From: an uncultured Alphaproteobacteria bacterium
Lineage (GTDB): Bacteria; Pseudomonadota; Alphaproteobacteria; HIMB59; GCA-002718135
Direction: 5' to 3'
Assembly (NCBI GenBank): GCA_902620425.1
Contig: CACNHX010000001.1
Coordinates: forward strand, 350,903 to 414,902
Length of the DNA: 64,000 bases
The position numbers and the translations under genes were made by a program. The notes under the pieces are model-generated. The model was not told the DNA's origin. It was given only the letters and a program-made list of their open reading frames with translations, and did not search any database. Below, piece after piece: positions 59,424-64,000 of this stretch (positions are counted from its first letter, which is position 1; every line of letters begins with the position of its first letter).

Positions 59424-60935
59424 TTAGTTTTCTTTAAAATAATTTTTTAATAATTCCTTTGGAGGATCATATGTTTTAATTTCATTCAGCATAAGATTTT
59501 TATATTTGTTTATCAAATCTTCATCATTAATAGGGTTTAATTGGCCAGGATCTTCCTTCAAATTATAAAGAGCACATTTAGTATCTTCTAATGATTTATG
59601 TGGATCCGATTTTCTAAGAATTCTATTAACTTTCATTACTGGAATATTTTTAGTAAAATTAAATGGCTCATGCATTGTAGCAGTTTGCAACTCTTCGTGT
59701 GAAAAAAATTGCCTCATATTGGTTGGCATCAATGTATATTGAAATCTACTTCTATCGTATTGATCAAAATTTTCTGGAAAATGAAAATATGTATAATTTC
59801 CATCGGATATATTTATTCCCCCGCCCCAATATCCATACAAAGCAAAATGCTCATTTTCACTGTCTTTATCTAGAAAGTTTAATATAGATTTACCTTTAAC
59901 CTCTTTAGGAAGATTGTGACCATGCATTGTCATGAATGTTGGCATCAAATCAATATTTTGAGTTACAACATTTCTTTGCTCGCCAGAATATTGTTTGTAT
60001 TCCGGGTGATAAAAATAAAAAGGTATATTTGCAATTTCATTATACAAAGGCATTCTGTTTTTAGCCCACCAATCATGTTCTCCGAGCATGAAACCATGAT
60101 CTGTAGTTAAAATCAATGCAGTATCATTCCATAAATTATTTTCATCAAAATAATCTAAAACCGTACCAAGTAAATAATCACATAGACCAACTAAAGCAAT
60201 GTAATTGGCTTTTAACTCTGCAACCTCATCATCTGTTTCTTTCACTCTATCATACTGAGGCCAATCTAATCTTGGGCCAGTATAATTTGTTTTTAGTTTT
60301 TCTCTAAATCGCTCTGGCGCAAAAAAAGGTTCGTGAGGATCAAAAGTTTCTAGTTGAAGAAACCAATTATCAGCATCTTTATTAATATTTATAAAGTCTA
60401 AACCAGATTCAAAACATTTAACTGAAGGAAAATCTTTTTCTTCTTTAATAAATTCACTATTGATTGCGTAATGATAATAACCTGTTTCCCTATCAGTTAA
60501 ATTTAATTGTGATTGATGATATTTTTCTCTTAATTTTTCAAGTGGTGGTTGAACCATGGCTTTCCACGGGTCACTCTCTTGTCCTCTAATAAAATCCCAT
60601 GAGTTAAATCTATTATGATAGGTTGCGCCACCATCTTCAAAGTAATGATAATGATCAGTCACAAGATGAGTATACGTATTATTTAGTCTTAAGATTTCTG
60701 GAAATGAATTATCAAATGGTTCTAATGGACCCCATGCACGGTGAAGAAAACTTAATCGACCTGAATGCATATCACGTCTTGCCGGCATACAGGGCATACT
60801 ACCAATATAATGATTATTAAATTGAACTGATTTTTTTGCTAATCTGTTAAAATTTGGTGTTTCAATATATTTACCACCATAAGAATTTAACATTCTTTTA
60901 TTTAATGAATCAAATAAAAGAAAAACTGTTTTCAT
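59424..60935 (-). CDS. Sulfatase (Cys-type)
   Basis: VFLLFDSLNKRMLNSYGG, SMPCMPARRDMHSGR (C-x-P-x-R), LILTTDHGFMLGEHDWWAKN. Confidence 0.92.
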   Translation of the reverse strand: MKTVFLLFDSLNKRMLNSYGGKYIETPNFNRLAKKSVQFNNHYIGSMPCMPARRDMHSGRLSFLHRAWGPLEPFDNSFPEILRLNNTYTHLVTDHYHYFEDGGATYHNRFNSWDFIRGQESDPWKAMVQPPLEKLREKYHQSQLNLTDRETGYYHYAINSEFIKEEKDFPSVKCFESGLDFININKDADNWFLQLETFDPHEPFFAPERFREKLKTNYTGPRLDWPQYDRVKETDDEVAELKANYIALVGLCDYLLGTVLDYFDENNLWNDTALILTTDHGFMLGEHDWWAKNRMPLYNEIANIPFYFYHPEYKQYSGEQRNVVTQNIDLMPTFMTMHGHNLPKEVKGKSILNFLDKDSENEHFALYGYWGGGINISDGNYTYFHFPENFDQYDRSRFQYTLMPTNMRQFFSHEELQTATMHEPFNFTKNIPVMKVNRILRKSDPHKSLEDTKCALYNLKEDPGQLNPINDEDLINKYKNLMLNEIKTYDPPKELLKNYFKEN

Positions 60936-60966
60936 AAATACCAGACTAATACGAAAAAAATAATTA

Positions 60967-62334
60967 TTAAAGTTTTTTCTTTAATCTATGAAAAGAATCA
61001 GGATTTAATCCCATTTGACCAGGATTATTTACATTTTTAGCTTTTGTAATTTTAGTTGTTATATTTTCAACTTTTTTAATTTTACTTTTAATCTTTTTTC
61101 TTAAGGAGGTTACTATTTCATCATAAGTACTAATACCAATTAAGTTATTTAATTCATACGGATCAGCATCAAGATCGTATAAATTTGTCTCTGTGTATTG
61201 ATTAGATAAAGGTTTATCACTCCCATTAGAGTCTTGATCAGCAATACAATATTTCCATTTTTCAGTTCTTAAACTTCTAGCTAATTGACTCTCACTTATT
61301 TGAACAAAAATTTCATTTTCCCATTTTTTTGATGTTTTATTTACCAAGGGCAATACTGATCTACCATCACAATGAGAGGTATTTTTGACTTTTGCCAAAT
61401 CTAAGATTGTTGCATGAATATCTAATATATTGGTTAGTTCTTTTATACGTCCACCTTGTTGGAAAACATTTCCAATTAAAGAAGTAGGAACCCGTATTGA
61501 ACTTTCATGACATGAACGTTTATATTCTCTATTTCGTGTTTTAAAATTATTTCCATGATCTGATGTAAAAATAATTGCACTATCATCAAATAATTTTAAG
61601 CTTTTAATTACATCAATCATTCTTCCATAAGCTTCATCTATTCTCTTCACCATTCCATAATAACCTCCTAAATGTCGAGGAGAAGATCCAACCAGAGATG
61701 AAAGATCTGGAGGAGACCACTTACCTGTATATTTTTCTCTGTATCCAATAGGTGGTGGATAATCATCTGTATTGTTTTGGTGATGTGGCTCAATAAGAGA
61801 AACGAAAAGAAAAAATGGTTTTTTTTGATTTAGTTTTATAAAATTTATAGCTGCATCAGTTATTGCATCAACTCTATATCCCGGAAGAAATACTTTTTTA
61901 TTTTGTCCATCATAAACATATGTTTCATAAGCATCGGAAGTAAATTCTAAAAGATTTGATCCCAACCAATAATCATAACCACCTCTATCCTCTTTTTTAA
62001 CCGGTTCAGATGAGCCGAGGTGCCACTTTCCAATATATCCAGTAGCATATCCTTCTTTTGATAAATGTTTTGCAAGAGTTTTAATATTTTTTTTTAAAGG
62101 TATTCTATTTTTAAAACATCCAGTCTTTGTTGCATACATTCCTGATTGTAATGAAGCTCTTGCAGGCCCACAAACTGGTTGGCATGTAAATGAGTTATAA
62201 AGATGTGTACCTTCAACTGCATAATGATCGAAGTTCTCCATCAAGGATAATGGATTGCCATGTAAACCAGAAGTATCCCAGCGTTGTTGATCAGTAAAAA
62301 ATACAATAATATTTGGTTTAGATTTAATATTCAT
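60967..62334 (-). CDS. Sulfatase (Cys-type)
   Basis: PNIIVFFTDQQRWDTSGLHG, PVCGPARASLQSGMYATKTG, IIFTSDHGNNFKTR. Confidence 0.93.
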   Translation of the reverse strand: MNIKSKPNIIVFFTDQQRWDTSGLHGNPLSLMENFDHYAVEGTHLYNSFTCQPVCGPARASLQSGMYATKTGCFKNRIPLKKNIKTLAKHLSKEGYATGYIGKWHLGSSEPVKKEDRGGYDYWLGSNLLEFTSDAYETYVYDGQNKKVFLPGYRVDAITDAAINFIKLNQKKPFFLFVSLIEPHHQNNTDDYPPPIGYREKYTGKWSPPDLSSLVGSSPRHLGGYYGMVKRIDEAYGRMIDVIKSLKLFDDSAIIFTSDHGNNFKTRNREYKRSCHESSIRVPTSLIGNVFQQGGRIKELTNILDIHATILDLAKVKNTSHCDGRSVLPLVNKTSKKWENEIFVQISESQLARSLRTEKWKYCIADQDSNGSDKPLSNQYTETNLYDLDADPYELNNLIGISTYDEIVTSLRKKIKSKIKKVENITTKITKAKNVNNPGQMGLNPDSFHRLKKKL

Positions 62335-62346
62335 TATTATTTAGAT

Positions 62347-63846
62347 TTATTTACTAAAAGGTTTTCCTTTATATTTCCTAAGATTGTCAGCGTGTTTTTT
62401 TCTATCTGTTTTTTCAAGACGCTCAACATATGTATTCCAGACTTTTGAATAAATATTTGCATGATGAGGACCACCTTCTCTAATTACACCTTGAAGTGGA
62501 TCTCCTCTATCAGCCTCATACATATTTTCTTCAATCCACTCATCGATTAAAAACATACCATGAGCTACGAGATCTTTATGCTGATTTGCTAGGTTATTCA
62601 ACTCATGCGGATCTTTTTCAATATCAAACAGCATATATTTTGGAAAATCTTTTAAACCAGTATCGTACGTTCTTATTAGTAACCAATTATCCCATCTTAC
62701 AGATCTTTGACAACTCCAAGCACCATGACTAATAACTAAATAATCTCTTCCATTTGATGATTTACTATTTGTTAAATTTTCAGTGAAATTAATACCATCC
62801 CATCTGTCAGGTTGAGAAGATGAAGTAATTTGAGAAATAGTTGAAGTTAAATCTAAATTATAAAATTTATTTTCTATAGTACTTCCTTTATTTGTATCTG
62901 TTATCCCCGGCCATCTGATTATTAATGGAACTCTATTAGTTATATGATCAGCTGTTTGGTGATCTCCCCATACATTTAACTCACCTTGATTTTCTCCGTG
63001 GTCTGCTGAAATAATTATTGCAGTATCATCCCAAAGATTCATTTTTTTTAAATCTTCAAAAACTTTATTTAAATAAAAATCTGCGTATTTAATTCCAGTG
63101 TCATACGCATCAATTTGTTCTTTAGCATCAGAAGTATTTTTAATTTCGCCCACTCCCATTGTATACTTTCCTCCAAGATCTTCATCAAATCCTGGAACTT
63201 CTCTAGCGCTATGCGGTCCAAAACTATTCCTTTGTTTTTTAATTAATTCTTCTGTCACCCATTCTTCAATAGGATCATCTTTAAAAGGATTTCCAAAGTC
63301 TTCAGGTGTATCATACGGAGTATGGGGATCCCACATATTTACATGTAAGAACCAATTTTCTTTTTCTCCATTATTTTCTAACCACTTTTTTATGACAGGG
63401 TAGACTTCATCAGCATTTTCTAAACCACCTTTTCCAGTGTCATATGTTTCGGTAAAACCAAACCAAACTTGATAAGCTGTATGTCTTTCAGGAAAAGGAC
63501 TGATACTTGCTGTATAATATCCTGCATCTCGAAGAACTTTTCCAAGAGATGTAAAAGCATATTCTCCTCTTAAGCCGCCTTTAAATTCTCTATTCCAAAT
63601 ATTTTTTCTAGGAGCAATATCAGAGAATTCACCGCCATGATTAACAACTCCAGTTTTGAAACCAAAATTGCCACCGAACAAAGCAGTTCTACTAGGTAGG
63701 CATGGTGTGTCAGTTGAATAAAAATTTGTAAACTTAACTCCTTCTTTTGCTATTGAGTCAATCGTAGGAGATGTGTTTCTATGATAACCATAACATCCTA
63801 AATGATCAGGTCTTAAAGAGTCTATGTCTACGTATAAAATTCTCAT
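62347..63846 (-). CDS. Sulfatase (Cys-type)
   Basis: ILYVDIDSLRPDHLGCYGYHRNTSPTID, TPCLPSRTALFGG, IIISADHGENQGELNVWGDH. Confidence 0.93.
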   Translation of the reverse strand: MRILYVDIDSLRPDHLGCYGYHRNTSPTIDSIAKEGVKFTNFYSTDTPCLPSRTALFGGNFGFKTGVVNHGGEFSDIAPRKNIWNREFKGGLRGEYAFTSLGKVLRDAGYYTASISPFPERHTAYQVWFGFTETYDTGKGGLENADEVYPVIKKWLENNGEKENWFLHVNMWDPHTPYDTPEDFGNPFKDDPIEEWVTEELIKKQRNSFGPHSAREVPGFDEDLGGKYTMGVGEIKNTSDAKEQIDAYDTGIKYADFYLNKVFEDLKKMNLWDDTAIIISADHGENQGELNVWGDHQTADHITNRVPLIIRWPGITDTNKGSTIENKFYNLDLTSTISQITSSSQPDRWDGINFTENLTNSKSSNGRDYLVISHGAWSCQRSVRWDNWLLIRTYDTGLKDFPKYMLFDIEKDPHELNNLANQHKDLVAHGMFLIDEWIEENMYEADRGDPLQGVIREGGPHHANIYSKVWNTYVERLEKTDRKKHADNLRKYKGKPFSK

Positions 63847-63862
63847 CTTTATCCTTTCTTAA

Positions 63863-64000
63863 TTAAGCGCCTGAAACTCTTTTCATTTTTGATGTTTCAT
63901 CTTTTAATGTGGCTTGCGCAAACTTAAATAATAAATCTTTTTTTAATGTTTGTGCGTTCGTATTATCCCATAAATTATTATATTCGTTTGGATCATTTTC
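63863..64000 (-). CDS. C-terminal fragment of a probable further sulfatase, cut by window edge
   Basis: ENDPNEYNNLWDNTNAQTLKKDLLFKFAQATLKDETSKMKRVSGA*: the DPNEYNNLWDN pattern is typical of sulfatase C-termini. Confidence 0.6.
   Translation of the reverse strand, partial: ENDPNEYNNLWDNTNAQTLKKDLLFKFAQATLKDETSKMKRVSGA

Noticed and set aside
63098-63403. 101-aa + strand ORF in the last sulfatase
   Set aside because: Antisense shadow of a clear sulfatase reading frame.

Overview
This 64 kb AT-rich window is a continuous, densely packed bacterial chromosome segment. Gene content (aa3 oxidase operon, lipid A genes, DUF3035/BamF-like lipoprotein, YqgE, DsbD/ScsB) points to a streamlined marine alphaproteobacterium of SAR11/AEGEAN-169/HIMB59 type; this is inference only. 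From left to right: (i) a catabolic block at ~0-13.2 kb with sugar-acid dehydratases, an SMP-30 lactonase, two membrane fatty-acid-desaturase-like proteins, a sterol-desaturase-family protein, a Rieske ferredoxin with its reductase (MocD/E/F-like), a divergent PanB-family protein and a divergently transcribed ribose-type ABC importer; (ii) DsbD/peroxiredoxin/YqgE; (iii) two ammonium transporter genes, each preceded by TANDEM glutamine riboswitch (glnA-motif) aptamers read directly in the leader sequence; (iv) Gfo/Idh/MocA and sugar isomerase genes, then M16 peptidase, thrC and an M32 carboxypeptidase; (v) a cytochrome aa3 operon coxB-ctaD-ctaB-(35-aa ORF)-ctaG-ctaE-surf1; (vi) lipid A/Kdo genes, xseA, tadA, rsmD, pgi, lspA, ileS, ribF; (vii) an accessory sugar/sulfatase island with xylA, ThuA, Gfo/Idh, a MalEFG-like ABC importer, four complete Cys-type sulfatases plus one partial one, and a PhyH dioxygenase. 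The strongest non-ORF signals are the paired tandem glutamine riboswitches with a conserved downstream element. Next are the Moc-like oxygenase operon, the signal-peptide-less sulfatase island, a surf1 gene that apparently starts at ATT directly after the cox3 stop, and an unlisted 35-aa ORF in the cox operon. No tRNA, rRNA, CRISPR array or transposase was recognised.
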